Positions 18,740 to 27,193 of a stretch of 64,000 bases of DNA are shown one piece after another. The position numbers and the translations under genes are program-made. This DNA comes from Clostridiaceae bacterium (GTDB lineage: Bacteria > Bacillota > Clostridia > DSM-8532), in contig JAAXZX010000004.1 of the NCBI GenBank assembly GCA_012719645.1, positions 30,477 to 94,476 of the forward strand, read 5' to 3'. Below the pieces are notes generated by a model, which saw only the letters and a program-made list of their open reading frames with translations, ran no database searches and was not told the origin of the DNA. The number at the start of each line of letters is the position of its first letter. Position 1 is the stretch's first letter.

Positions 18740-19361
18740 AGATCATCAGGATGGCGCAGTATCCTAGTCAGTACTGCCTGGTTCGAAGACGGGCCTAAAA
18801 ATCCGTTAAAGGGCATATCGATGAAGTTCCTTGTGCCGGCTTGTTACGCCCAGTGATGGGTCGGTGCTGGGAGTTAAGGTTTTGGGGCAGCCTGCAATGG
18901 CATGCAGGTGCGGACCCCTTTACCGCGGAGACCCTCATTCGTGGGAGACAGATTGCCTGCTTCGTGCAGTAAAAATCTTGACTACGATGGGGGATAGAAC
19001 CTGTTTTGCGGTATCACTTTTGGTGCTGTGAGCAGTGTAGCCTGCCTTGAGTGCGGACCGGAGGATAGCGGATCAGGTGTTTATGTGCTGGCCGGCACAT
19101 GAGCATTATCGCTGCTTGAAACCTTCCGTGCAAAAGAGGCTAGAACCAGGTAAGACTCCCGGGGAAAACCCCTAGGCTGTTGTTATCCAGGTATTCCGGG
19201 GATTGCAGTGTGTACTTAGTGGCAATCAGGCTTTGAGAAGGGCAACCTCTCAACAGCGGGATTAAAGGGAAACCGCCGGAATGGCGACGTTCCGGTACCC
19301 TCTGGGGAAAACCTGCCTGACCTAAGACGCAAAATTTACTCGGAGTACTGCCATCCTGATT
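18740..19361 (+). ncRNA. ole: OLE RNA (Ornate, Large, Extremophilic RNA)
   Basis: ~615-nt intergenic block without a credible ORF; terminal stem atcaggatggcgcagtatcc (5') with ggagtactgccatcctgat (3'); numerous internal hairpins; directly followed by the small membrane protein gene (OapA) and dxs, preceded by xseA-xseB-ispA. Confidence 0.9.
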
Positions 19362-19475
19362 TTTGTTGATTATTGCAAGAGAAACGTGTTATCGTTTCTC
19401 TTTGCTTTGATTGTTCGATTATTTTCCGAAAGCAGGATTTTTGTTTTGGGTAAAACGGACACCGAAAAGAAATAT

Positions 19476-20093
19476 ATGAAACAACTGGATAAGTATAAGA
19501 AGACCTCCAGGCAGAACATTCCGGTAAAAAGGAAAGCCGGCTTTGAAAAAAAGCATGTTCTATGGGGGATTTTTATTACCTGCGTTTCTTTTGCGCTGTC
19601 CATGCTGGTACTCTTCGCGTCTTCCGGGCTCCTGGGCTCAGCGCAGCCTGTCTTTGCCTTCATCGTAGTGCTGGTTATCATCGTCGCGGGAGTCGTATTC
19701 GATGTTATCGGCATTGCTGTCACGGCAGCCGATGAAACACCGTTTCATTCCATGGCGTCAAAGAAGATAAAGGGGGCCAGGCAGTCCCTGGTCCTGCTTC
19801 GCAACGCCCCGCGCGTGTCCAGTTTCTGCAATGATGTGATTGGCGATATATGCAGCGTGGTGAGCGGTGTAGCCGCAACTTCAATCGTTTACAAGGTATT
19901 TGCCACAAGCGGCAATATCTCGGTTATAGAAACCATTACGGGAGCATTGATAGCTGCGTTTACAGTGGGCGGAAAGGCCTTTGCGAAAAATATCGGCATG
20001 AACAACAGCAACTATATCGTTTTCTGGGTAGGCAGGTTTCTGTCCTGCTTCAGTTTCGGCAAGAGAAAAAAAGGTCAGGGGTGTTCTGGTTGA
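19476..20093 (+). CDS. oapA: OLE-associated membrane protein OapA
   Basis: ~205 aa from ATG 19476 (longer GTG-start ORF from 19386 possible); about four TM segments and acidic motif VVFDVIGIAVTAADETPFHSMASKKIKGARQSL; position between OLE RNA and dxs. Confidence 0.85.
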   Translation: MKQLDKYKKTSRQNIPVKRKAGFEKKHVLWGIFITCVSFALSMLVLFASSGLLGSAQPVFAFIVVLVIIVAGVVFDVIGIAVTAADETPFHSMASKKIKGARQSLVLLRNAPRVSSFCNDVIGDICSVVSGVAATSIVYKVFATSGNISVIETITGALIAAFTVGGKAFAKNIGMNNSNYIVFWVGRFLSCFSFGKRKKGQGCSG

Positions 20094-22018
20094 GCCGGAA
20101 TAATCATACCACGGAGATATTGAAAAGAGTTTCCGGACCCGAAGATCTGAAAAAGCTGAGCATGCGGGAGTTGAACGCTCTCAGCGGTGAAATACGGGAT
20201 TTTCTTATAAGTACTGTGTCAAATACCGGGGGACACATTGCCTCCAATCTCGGTGTTGTGGAACTGACCATTGCCCTGCATCGTGTTTTTGATACCCCAA
20301 GGGACAGGATCATATGGGATGTGGGGCACCAGACCTATGTCCATAAGATCCTGACAGGAAGGAAGGAAAGGTTTAATACCCTCAGGCAGATGGACGGCCT
20401 TTCTGGATTCCCGAAATCCGCCGAGAGCGAATTCGATGCCTTCAACACAGGCCACAGTTCCACCTCCATCTCTGCTGCCCTTGGCATGGCCAGGGCCCGG
20501 GACCTTAAGGGTGAAAACTACTATGTGGCGGCCGTGATAGGTGATGGAGCGCTTACAGGGGGCATGGCCTTTGAAGCCCTCAACGACGCTGGAAATGCCA
20601 GGACCAATCTCTTGATCATCCTCAATGACAACGGCATGTCCATAGCCCAGAATGTGGGTGGGCTGTCCCGTTACCTGAGCCGGCTTCGCACGAGACCTTT
20701 CTACTATAAAACAAGGGAGTCCATCCAGTCGCTGATCGACAGGCGACTTCCTAAGACCGGCAGGCATGTGCGCAGGTTCCTGCATCGCATTAAGGCAGCC
20801 ATGAAGAGTATACTCGTGCCTTCCATGTTCTTTGAGGACTTGGGCTTCAGGTATTTCGGCCCCATCGACGGGCATAATCTGCGGGAACTGATCACGGTCC
20901 TGGAACATGCCAGGACCATGAAAGGCCCTGTCCTCGTCCATGTCTGCACGCTGAAGGGGAAGGGGTATAAATACGCCGAGGAAAAGCCAAATGTGTTCCA
21001 TGGCATAGCTCCTTTCGAGGTTGAGACCGGCGAATTGAAATCCAACGGCGGCGAAAGCTATTCGGAGGTCTTTGGCAGAAAGATCTGCGCGATTGCCCAA
21101 AGCAACCCGGGTGTTGTGGCCATTACAGCCGCCATGCCCGACGGTACCGGCCTTAACCGCTTCAGGGAGTCATTCCCCAGGCGCTTCTTTGACGTGGGTA
21201 TTGCTGAACAGCATGCGGTAACCTTTGCCGCAGGACTCGCCAAGGGAGGAGTCATACCTGTCGTGGCGATCTACTCCACGTTCCTCCAGCGCGCATATGA
21301 CCAGATGCTCCATGACGTTGCCCTGCAGAACCTCCATGTGGTTTTTGCCATAGACCGGGCAGGAGTTGTGGGGGAGGACGGCGAAACCCACCAGGGTATT
21401 TATGATATAGCATATATAAAGACGATGCCAAACTTTACACTCATGGCGCCCGCGTCGCCAAGCGAACTGGAAATGATGCTGGAGTATGCGGTTATGGAGC
21501 ACAAAGGTCCTGTCGCTATCCGGTATCCCCGCGGGACCGGCAGGGAGACAGATGCCCTGGGGCAGCCCATAAGGCCTGGAAAAGGTTTGGCAGTAAGACA
21601 GGGAGAGGATGTTACCATAGTTGCCGTTGGATATTTCCTGGACAGGGCGCTGAAAACCGCGGACCTCCTTGAGGCCGAAGGCATTAGCTGCGAAGTCATC
21701 AACCCCAGGTTTATCAAACCCATGGACGAGTCGCTTCTCAGGCAGTCCATCAGCAAAACGGGCAGGGTTGTCGTTATGGAGGACGGTATCATAAGCGGCG
21801 GTTTCGGCAGCAGCATCCTGGAATTCACAAGCAGGGAACGCATCCAGGCTGAAACACTGCTTCTTGGGCTGCCCGATGAGGAGGTGCCCCACGGCTCCAG
21901 GAAGCTGATCTACGAAAAGTACGGGCTGGATCCCCAATCCATGAAGGACCGGATACGGGATTTCCTTGAAGCGTCGGGGGAGGGAGGCCGGGAATGGGCA
22001 AGGAACGTCTCGATGTGA
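20081..22018 (+). CDS. dxs: 1-deoxy-D-xylulose-5-phosphate synthase
   Basis: GGHIASNLGVVELTIALHRVFDTPRDRIIWDVGHQTYVHKILTGR...GDGALTGGMAFEALNDAG...GIAEQHAVTFAAGLAKGG; GTG 20081 (or TTG 20090) start overlapping oapA. Confidence 0.96.
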   Translation: MFWLSRNNHTTEILKRVSGPEDLKKLSMRELNALSGEIRDFLISTVSNTGGHIASNLGVVELTIALHRVFDTPRDRIIWDVGHQTYVHKILTGRKERFNTLRQMDGLSGFPKSAESEFDAFNTGHSSTSISAALGMARARDLKGENYYVAAVIGDGALTGGMAFEALNDAGNARTNLLIILNDNGMSIAQNVGGLSRYLSRLRTRPFYYKTRESIQSLIDRRLPKTGRHVRRFLHRIKAAMKSILVPSMFFEDLGFRYFGPIDGHNLRELITVLEHARTMKGPVLVHVCTLKGKGYKYAEEKPNVFHGIAPFEVETGELKSNGGESYSEVFGRKICAIAQSNPGVVAITAAMPDGTGLNRFRESFPRRFFDVGIAEQHAVTFAAGLAKGGVIPVVAIYSTFLQRAYDQMLHDVALQNLHVVFAIDRAGVVGEDGETHQGIYDIAYIKTMPNFTLMAPASPSELEMMLEYAVMEHKGPVAIRYPRGTGRETDALGQPIRPGKGLAVRQGEDVTIVAVGYFLDRALKTADLLEAEGISCEVINPRFIKPMDESLLRQSISKTGRVVVMEDGIISGGFGSSILEFTSRERIQAETLLLGLPDEEVPHGSRKLIYEKYGLDPQSMKDRIRDFLEASGEGGREWARNVSM

Positions 22019-22794
22019 TCCTGGTGAAAAAGGGGTTGTTTGAGAGCAGGGAAAAGGCCAGGCGTGCCATCATGGCCGGTACGGTTTTTGTTGACGGGGA
22101 GCGTGTTGACAAGGCCGGTTCCCTGTGCGATCCGGATTCATCAATAACCATAAAGGATAATCCCGTCCCCTATGTGAGCAGGGGCGGGCTGAAGCTTGAG
22201 AAGGCCATCAGGGTTTTCAACGTGAACCTGGATGGCCTGATCTGCGTGGATGTAGGGGCTTCAACGGGCGGATTCACCGATGTAATGCTTAAAAGCGGCG
22301 CCAGCAAGGTTTACGCTGTTGATGTGGGTTACGGACAGCTTGCCTGGTCCCTCCGCAATGACCCGAGGGTTGTCTGCATGGAAAGGACCAACTTCCGCTA
22401 TGTAAAGCCTGAAGACATAGGCGAGCCCGTTGATTTCGGGGCGGTGGACGTTTCGTTTATCTCCCTGAGGCTGATTCTGCCTCCCCTTAAGGCAGTCCTG
22501 AAAGAGGGGGCCCGGGCGGTCTGTCTTATAAAGCCCCAGTTCGAGGCCGGGCGTGAGAAGGTGGGGAAGAAGGGCGTGGTCAGGGATCCCGCCGTCCATG
22601 AAGAGGTCATAGCCGCTGTCATTGACTCGGCCAGGTCCCTGGGATTCACGGTGGATGGCCTGTCCTGGTCCCCCGTCAAAGGGCCCGAGGGTAATATCGA
22701 GTACCTGCTTTGCCTTTCCAACACTCAAACCCGCGATGAACCTGAGATCAACATCAAGGAAACCGTCGCCGCCGCCCACCGGGAACTGGACTGA
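21994..22794 (+). CDS. tlyA: TlyA family RNA methyltransferase (S4 domain plus FtsJ-like)
   Basis: KERLDVILVKKGLFESREKARRAIMAGTVFVDG; DVGASTGGFTDVMLKSGASKVYAVDVGYGQLAWSLRND. Confidence 0.95.
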   Translation: MGKERLDVILVKKGLFESREKARRAIMAGTVFVDGERVDKAGSLCDPDSSITIKDNPVPYVSRGGLKLEKAIRVFNVNLDGLICVDVGASTGGFTDVMLKSGASKVYAVDVGYGQLAWSLRNDPRVVCMERTNFRYVKPEDIGEPVDFGAVDVSFISLRLILPPLKAVLKEGARAVCLIKPQFEAGREKVGKKGVVRDPAVHEEVIAAVIDSARSLGFTVDGLSWSPVKGPEGNIEYLLCLSNTQTRDEPEINIKETVAAAHRELD

Positions 22795-22811
22795 AATACC
22801 GTTTCCGCATA

Positions 22812-22882
22812 TGTCATTGCGAACAGAGCAAATTCCTGTCTTGTCATTGCGAGCCCGGCGAAGCCGGGCGTGGCAATCTCTG
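22812..22882 (+). repeat. Dispersed 'TCATTGCGAGC...GTGGCAATCTC' type repeat
   Basis: tcattgcgaacagagc and gtcattgcgagcccggcgaagccgggcgtggcaatctc with internal GCCCGGC-gaa-GCCGGGC hairpin. Confidence 0.7.
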
Positions 22883-22915
22883 CAGTGCTTTTCCCAAGTC
22901 ATTACGTGTCACAGC

Positions 22916-23078
22916 CGTGCTGTTCAGTCTCTCCTTCAGTCCTCGTAAAAGAGAGGTAGGATGTGAGAGATTGGAGGGGTTAGATATATCCCAGTACAGT
23001 TCGTTACCATACATTCTAACTTCCAACCTCCAACTTCTCACATCCGGTATTCGGAGTCAGTCGAGGCTGAACAGCACG
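22916..23078. repeat. 163-bp nested inverted-repeat element (MITE/REP-like)
   Basis: Outer IR cgtgctgttcag (22916-22927) / ctgaacagcacg (23067-23078); inner IR ggatgtgagagattggagg (22959-22977) / cctccaacttctcacatcc (23027-23045). Confidence 0.65.
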
Positions 23079-23301
23079 TTTTTGCTTAAGTCTTTGCGGA
23101 TCTTTATGTGTCAATATTGGAGGACTATGCCGAGATTGCCCCGCTCGGGTTCAGTCACTCCCCGCTAAAGCCGCAGACCCACTTGACCGCGGCCTGATAG
23201 GAGTGGTTGATGTTTCGCAGCCGTGCAACACAGCGACAGGGCTTTACGGGATCCCTGCAAGTACTTGGATTCCATATTTCCGCACAGTCTGCCGTTCCCT
23301 G

Positions 23302-23442
23302 TTGATGTCATTGCAAGAACAGCGCGGCTGCCAATGCAGTAACCAGCAAAACGCAATAGAGATTGACGCGCTTCGCCCGAAGGGTTCCATGCAACATTAC
23401 CGAAATGTTAGCGGAACGGGGCGGAGCACGGCAATCTCTTCC
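23302..23442. repeat. Degenerate copies of the TCATTGC...GGCAATCTC repeat family
   Basis: gatgtcattgcaagaacagcgcggctgcc; gagattgacgcgcttcgcccgaaggg; gcggagcacggcaatctctt. Confidence 0.5.
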
Positions 23443-23474
23443 TGTTCAGGGTTCACCGCATTAATAACAGGGTG

Positions 23475-24686
23475 TCAACTGCGGAACAGGTATTTTTCGT
23501 TTTTGAACATGGAGGCGGCTATCAGCAGGGACAGCACCACGTATACCAGCGATGTCGCCACCGCCAGGATGAGCCCGGTATAGTTGGTCATCCCGCCCAG
23601 TACCAGCTTGAAGGCCGATACGGTGTTGAGGACAGGGATCAGGTACATATACATCTGTATGTCATTGGGCATTATCATCATTGTGGCATAGGCCGGGATC
23701 ATCACCACGAACATCAGCATGGAAAGGTAAGTCTGCCCTTCCTTGAAGGACCTGGCATAGGTACTGATGGCCAGCTGCAGCCCGGAAAAGGTCATTCCCA
23801 GGAGAAGGGTTACGATAAGGCACAGGATCACCGAGCCGCGGTCCATGGTGAAACCGCCAATCTGCCCCAAGCCCATGGTAATGGAAGAGGGATTTATAAT
23901 AAAGGCAAGGAGCATCCCTATCAGGGTCGAAATCACGCTGGCAAAGCTGAAAAGGATTATGGTCAGGTATTTCCCGATAAGGATGGACATCCTGCCGGGG
24001 CGAGTGGTCAACAGGGGCTCAAATGTCATGCGTTCCTTCTCTCCTGCTACAAGGTCGGTTGCAGCCGGTATGCCTCCCACGGCCACCAGCATCGCGATGA
24101 TCATGGGGAGCAGCATCATCAGCATCATATTTCCGTCCCCCGATCTGGCGACATTCTCCGTCTCCACCACAACCGGCGTGAGTATTTCCGGATTGATGCC
24201 CAAAGCTTCAAGGCGCTGCTCCGCAATTGTCCCATTCAGCTTTGTTATTGCCGATCTCAGCGCGCCTACGGCGCCGCCTGAGCGGGATAGCGAATTGTCG
24301 TAGTATATTTTCAGGGTGAACGGCTCTAAGGCTTTTAGCTTATCCTCGAAATCCCTGTCAAGCGATACCACCAGCTTGGCTTTCTTGCTGTTGATGGCCT
24401 CCCATGGGTCATCCACCGGATCGACTATTGTTATATCCTCGCCCTGCGTTTCAAGGCTCTCCTTCAGGAAGTTCTGGGCGGCAGGACTGTAGCTGTCAGC
24501 CGTGAGGGCTACCGTAATATTGGTCGTCATCTCCTCGCTCATCTTCGCCGTTCCTCTTCCAACGAGCAGGAACAATATGGGCATAAGGAAGATGGGGACA
24601 ATGATGCTGGAAAACAGCGTCTTGCGGTCGCGAACGATATCCTTTACTTCCTTCTTGAAAACGATCATTATATGCTTCCATTTCAT
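23475..24686 (-). CDS. ABC transporter permease (NatB-like, ABC-2 family)
   Basis: 403 aa; MKWKHIMIVFKKEVKDIVRDRKTLFSSIIVPIFLMPILFLL...TDLVAGEKERMTFEPLLTTRPGRMSILIGKYLTI. Confidence 0.92.
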   Translation of the reverse strand: MKWKHIMIVFKKEVKDIVRDRKTLFSSIIVPIFLMPILFLLVGRGTAKMSEEMTTNITVALTADSYSPAAQNFLKESLETQGEDITIVDPVDDPWEAINSKKAKLVVSLDRDFEDKLKALEPFTLKIYYDNSLSRSGGAVGALRSAITKLNGTIAEQRLEALGINPEILTPVVVETENVARSGDGNMMLMMLLPMIIAMLVAVGGIPAATDLVAGEKERMTFEPLLTTRPGRMSILIGKYLTIILFSFASVISTLIGMLLAFIINPSSITMGLGQIGGFTMDRGSVILCLIVTLLLGMTFSGLQLAISTYARSFKEGQTYLSMLMFVVMIPAYATMMIMPNDIQMYMYLIPVLNTVSAFKLVLGGMTNYTGLILAVATSLVYVVLSLLIAASMFKNEKYLFRS

Positions 24687-25408
24687 CTGCCATCACCTGC
24701 CAGTCTTACAAACAGCTCCTCCAGGCTCTGGGTCCCGTATTTCCCGAGAAGCTCTTCGGTTTCACCGATGTCCACCAGGCTGCCCTTATGGATCACGGCA
24801 ATCCTGTCACAGAGTTTTTCAACCTCACTCATGGTGTGGCTGGAGAAGAGTATGGTCTTGCCCGCTTTCTTCTGATCTATCAGGAATGCCTGGACTTCGC
24901 GCATGGCGCCCACATCCAGGCCTGAAGTGGGTTCGTCCAGAAGAAGCACATCCGGGTTATGGACGATGGCCCTGGCAAAGGATGCTTTCTGGCGCATGCC
25001 CTTGGAGAGCTTCCCTGCCCTCTTGTCGAGAAAATCATTCATTCCGAATGCGTCCGCAAGTTCCTGAATTCGTTTTTTGATTTCCCTGACGGGCATATCA
25101 TTCAGTTCCCCGAAGTACTGTATGTTTTCATAAACTGTGAGCCGGTCGTACAGGCCGCTTTCTCCCCCGAAAAGGATGCCTACCCTGCCTCTTACCTCCT
25201 CAGGCGACTCAACTATATCGATACCCGCAAGCCGGGCTGTCCCTGAAGTGGGTTTAAGCATGGTCGCCAGCATCCTGAGGGTTGTGGTCTTGCCGGCCCC
25301 GTTCTCGCCCAGAAGGCCGAAAATCTCCCCCTCCCGGACCGTGAAGGACAGGTCGTTTACGGCTGTAACATTTCCAAACCTTTTTGTCAGCCCTTTAAGC
25401 TCAATCAT
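24683..25408 (-). CDS. ABC transporter ATP-binding protein (NatA-like)
   Basis: LLGENGAGKTTTLRMLATMLKPTSG, LSKGMRQKASFARAIVHNPDVLLLDEPTSGLD. Confidence 0.94.
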   Translation of the reverse strand: MIELKGLTKRFGNVTAVNDLSFTVREGEIFGLLGENGAGKTTTLRMLATMLKPTSGTARLAGIDIVESPEEVRGRVGILFGGESGLYDRLTVYENIQYFGELNDMPVREIKKRIQELADAFGMNDFLDKRAGKLSKGMRQKASFARAIVHNPDVLLLDEPTSGLDVGAMREVQAFLIDQKKAGKTILFSSHTMSEVEKLCDRIAVIHKGSLVDIGETEELLGKYGTQSLEELFVRLAGDGR

Positions 25409-25592
25409 CTATTATCCTCCCGTGTAAAATGTTTCTGTCCATCATCATACATCAAAATCGGCAGGAAAAACAAACCTTTTTCACAGATTTTGTCTTTCCC
25501 TTCCTAACACCGTAATCTGGCTCAGAAGGCCTTTCGCCCTGTTGGGCAATAGGCTTTGAACACGATGCTTTCCAGGAACTGCGGGATCCTTT

Positions 25593-25630
25593 GGATAAAA
25601 AAGACATAGCCGTAATTCACGGCTATGCCG
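25593..25630 (-). terminator. Intrinsic terminator on minus strand after transglutaminase-domain gene
   Basis: catagccg-tgaatta-cggctatg then tcttttttatcc on minus strand. Confidence 0.75.
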
Positions 25631-25720
25631 GGTTTTTCAGGTACGATGTTACCGGGTGAAAACAACTTTACGCTCATGTTCGTGACCCAGCGCCGCATCG
25701 AAATTAGGCTCCCCCGGGGA

Positions 25721-26338
25721 TCAATACTTGTCCGGCAGGTTTCCCTTCAGGTCTTCAATGCTGTCATACTTCCCCAGTGTTTTCAGAATGGTTTTACTGG
25801 GGTTTATGTAGACAACAGGATCATCATATTCGCCGGCCGTAGTGTCAACCTCCAGCTCGGATGCCTCTTTTTCGAAATCAAATGAGAAATCGTATTCCTC
25901 AATGCTTCTGCTGGCATCGAGGCGCACCCACTTTCCAATCTCCCCGATGTAAACCGCGTTGTAGCCATGAACTACCAGGCGGCCTTCCGGATCGTCCTCA
26001 TCCTTCCTTACCTGGTAGCACAGCCCGCATGGAATCCCTGCCGCACGCATGAGGGCGGCAAGCAGGTGAGCCTGGGAGTAGCATGTACCATGACCCTTTT
26101 CCAGTACTTCTGATGCCTTGATGGTGATACTGGTTGCGTCGATATGAAATGAATGGAGAATGTGGTCTCTTACAAACTCGTAGATTGCCTGTGCCCTGGA
26201 AATATTATCCCTTAATCCTTCTGTGATTTGCTCCGCTGTTTCCTCGACAAGCGGGTCATCATAGTCGATAATGTCGTCACATCTTAAATAATCGTCCGGA
26301 TCCGGCCTTTCAGGCAATGGGTCGGGCATTTTTTCCAT
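25721..26338 (-). CDS. Transglutaminase-like domain protein
   Basis: NISRAQAIYEFVRDHILHSFHIDATSITIKASEVLEKGHGTCYSQAHLLAALMRAAGIPCGLCYQV...VHGYNAVYIGEIGKWVRLDAS. Confidence 0.92.
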   Translation of the reverse strand: MEKMPDPLPERPDPDDYLRCDDIIDYDDPLVEETAEQITEGLRDNISRAQAIYEFVRDHILHSFHIDATSITIKASEVLEKGHGTCYSQAHLLAALMRAAGIPCGLCYQVRKDEDDPEGRLVVHGYNAVYIGEIGKWVRLDASRSIEEYDFSFDFEKEASELEVDTTAGEYDDPVVYINPSKTILKTLGKYDSIEDLKGNLPDKY

Positions 26339-26559
26339 CTCCTTGAATCATGAAAATCGGCGGCAAGCCGTCACGCACTGCGCTGACTTGTCCTTCCTTA
26401 AATAGTATGCTACCAAACTTCCGGGTATGTTGCAAGCGATAATGGGATAACAGGCTTTCCCACCAGGAAAATTAAGTGTTATAATGATTGATAAATGTAA
26501 GGATTTGATACTGTTCCGCCGCTTCCGGAATCTTTCCGGCAGGAAAGGGGTAAACAACT

Positions 26560-27171
26560 TTGACGAATAAAAACAAAAATAGAATCCTGCGTGAGGTAAT
26601 CATCTGGCTGCTGGTCGTATTGATACCGCTGGTCCTGGTGTTTTTCCTCAATATGAAGGTTTTTGCCATATCTGCGGTGAACCAGTATTCCATGAAAAAC
26701 ACGCTTTTCGAGGGAGAACTGGTTTACTACAACCGCATCAACTATAATATAAATACTATTGAGCGGGGAGATATCATCCTCTTTCTTGCTGACGGCAGGA
26801 TCAAAGACGGTTTTTTCAGCGAACTTGCCATAAAGGTCCAGGACTTCATGGACAAATTCAGGCACGAGTCCCTGCGCGCAAATGAACGTTTGGTCAAGCG
26901 TGTCATAGGTATTCCCGGAGATATCATCGATATCCATGATGGCCAGGTCTATGTCAATGGCGTAAAGGAAACAGGGGCTTATGTGGCAGGAACAACACAG
27001 GCTTCCGGGGAATACCCCATTACAGTCCCTCCAGGAAAACTTTTTGTCATGGGCGACAACAGGGAGGTCAGCAAAGACGGCAGGAATTTCGGCTGCATTG
27101 ACGCGCGGTCAGTGGAAGGAAAGGCTGTCATGATTATCTGGCCCCCTTCCCGTATTGGCAAACCGGAATAG
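26560..27171 (+). CDS. lepB: Signal peptidase I
   Basis: FAISAVNQYSMKNTLFEGELVYYNR...ANERLVKRVIGIPGDIIDIHDGQVYVNG...GKLFVMGDNREVSKDGRNFGCID. Confidence 0.94.
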   Translation: MTNKNKNRILREVIIWLLVVLIPLVLVFFLNMKVFAISAVNQYSMKNTLFEGELVYYNRINYNINTIERGDIILFLADGRIKDGFFSELAIKVQDFMDKFRHESLRANERLVKRVIGIPGDIIDIHDGQVYVNGVKETGAYVAGTTQASGEYPITVPPGKLFVMGDNREVSKDGRNFGCIDARSVEGKAVMIIWPPSRIGKPE

Positions 27172-27193
27172 ATAACAGGTGTGAGGTAATGAA

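Noticed and set aside
18831-19031. 66-aa ORF inside the OLE RNA region
   Set aside because: No RBS, no family resemblance; lies wholly within the structured RNA
20219-21100. 293-aa minus-strand ORF
   Set aside because: Antisense shadow of dxs; no recognisable domain
23472-24303. Plus-strand ORFs of 178-269 aa rich in His/Gly/Gln or Arg/Pro/Ser
   Set aside because: Antisense frames of the ABC permease gene; low-complexity composition typical of shadows
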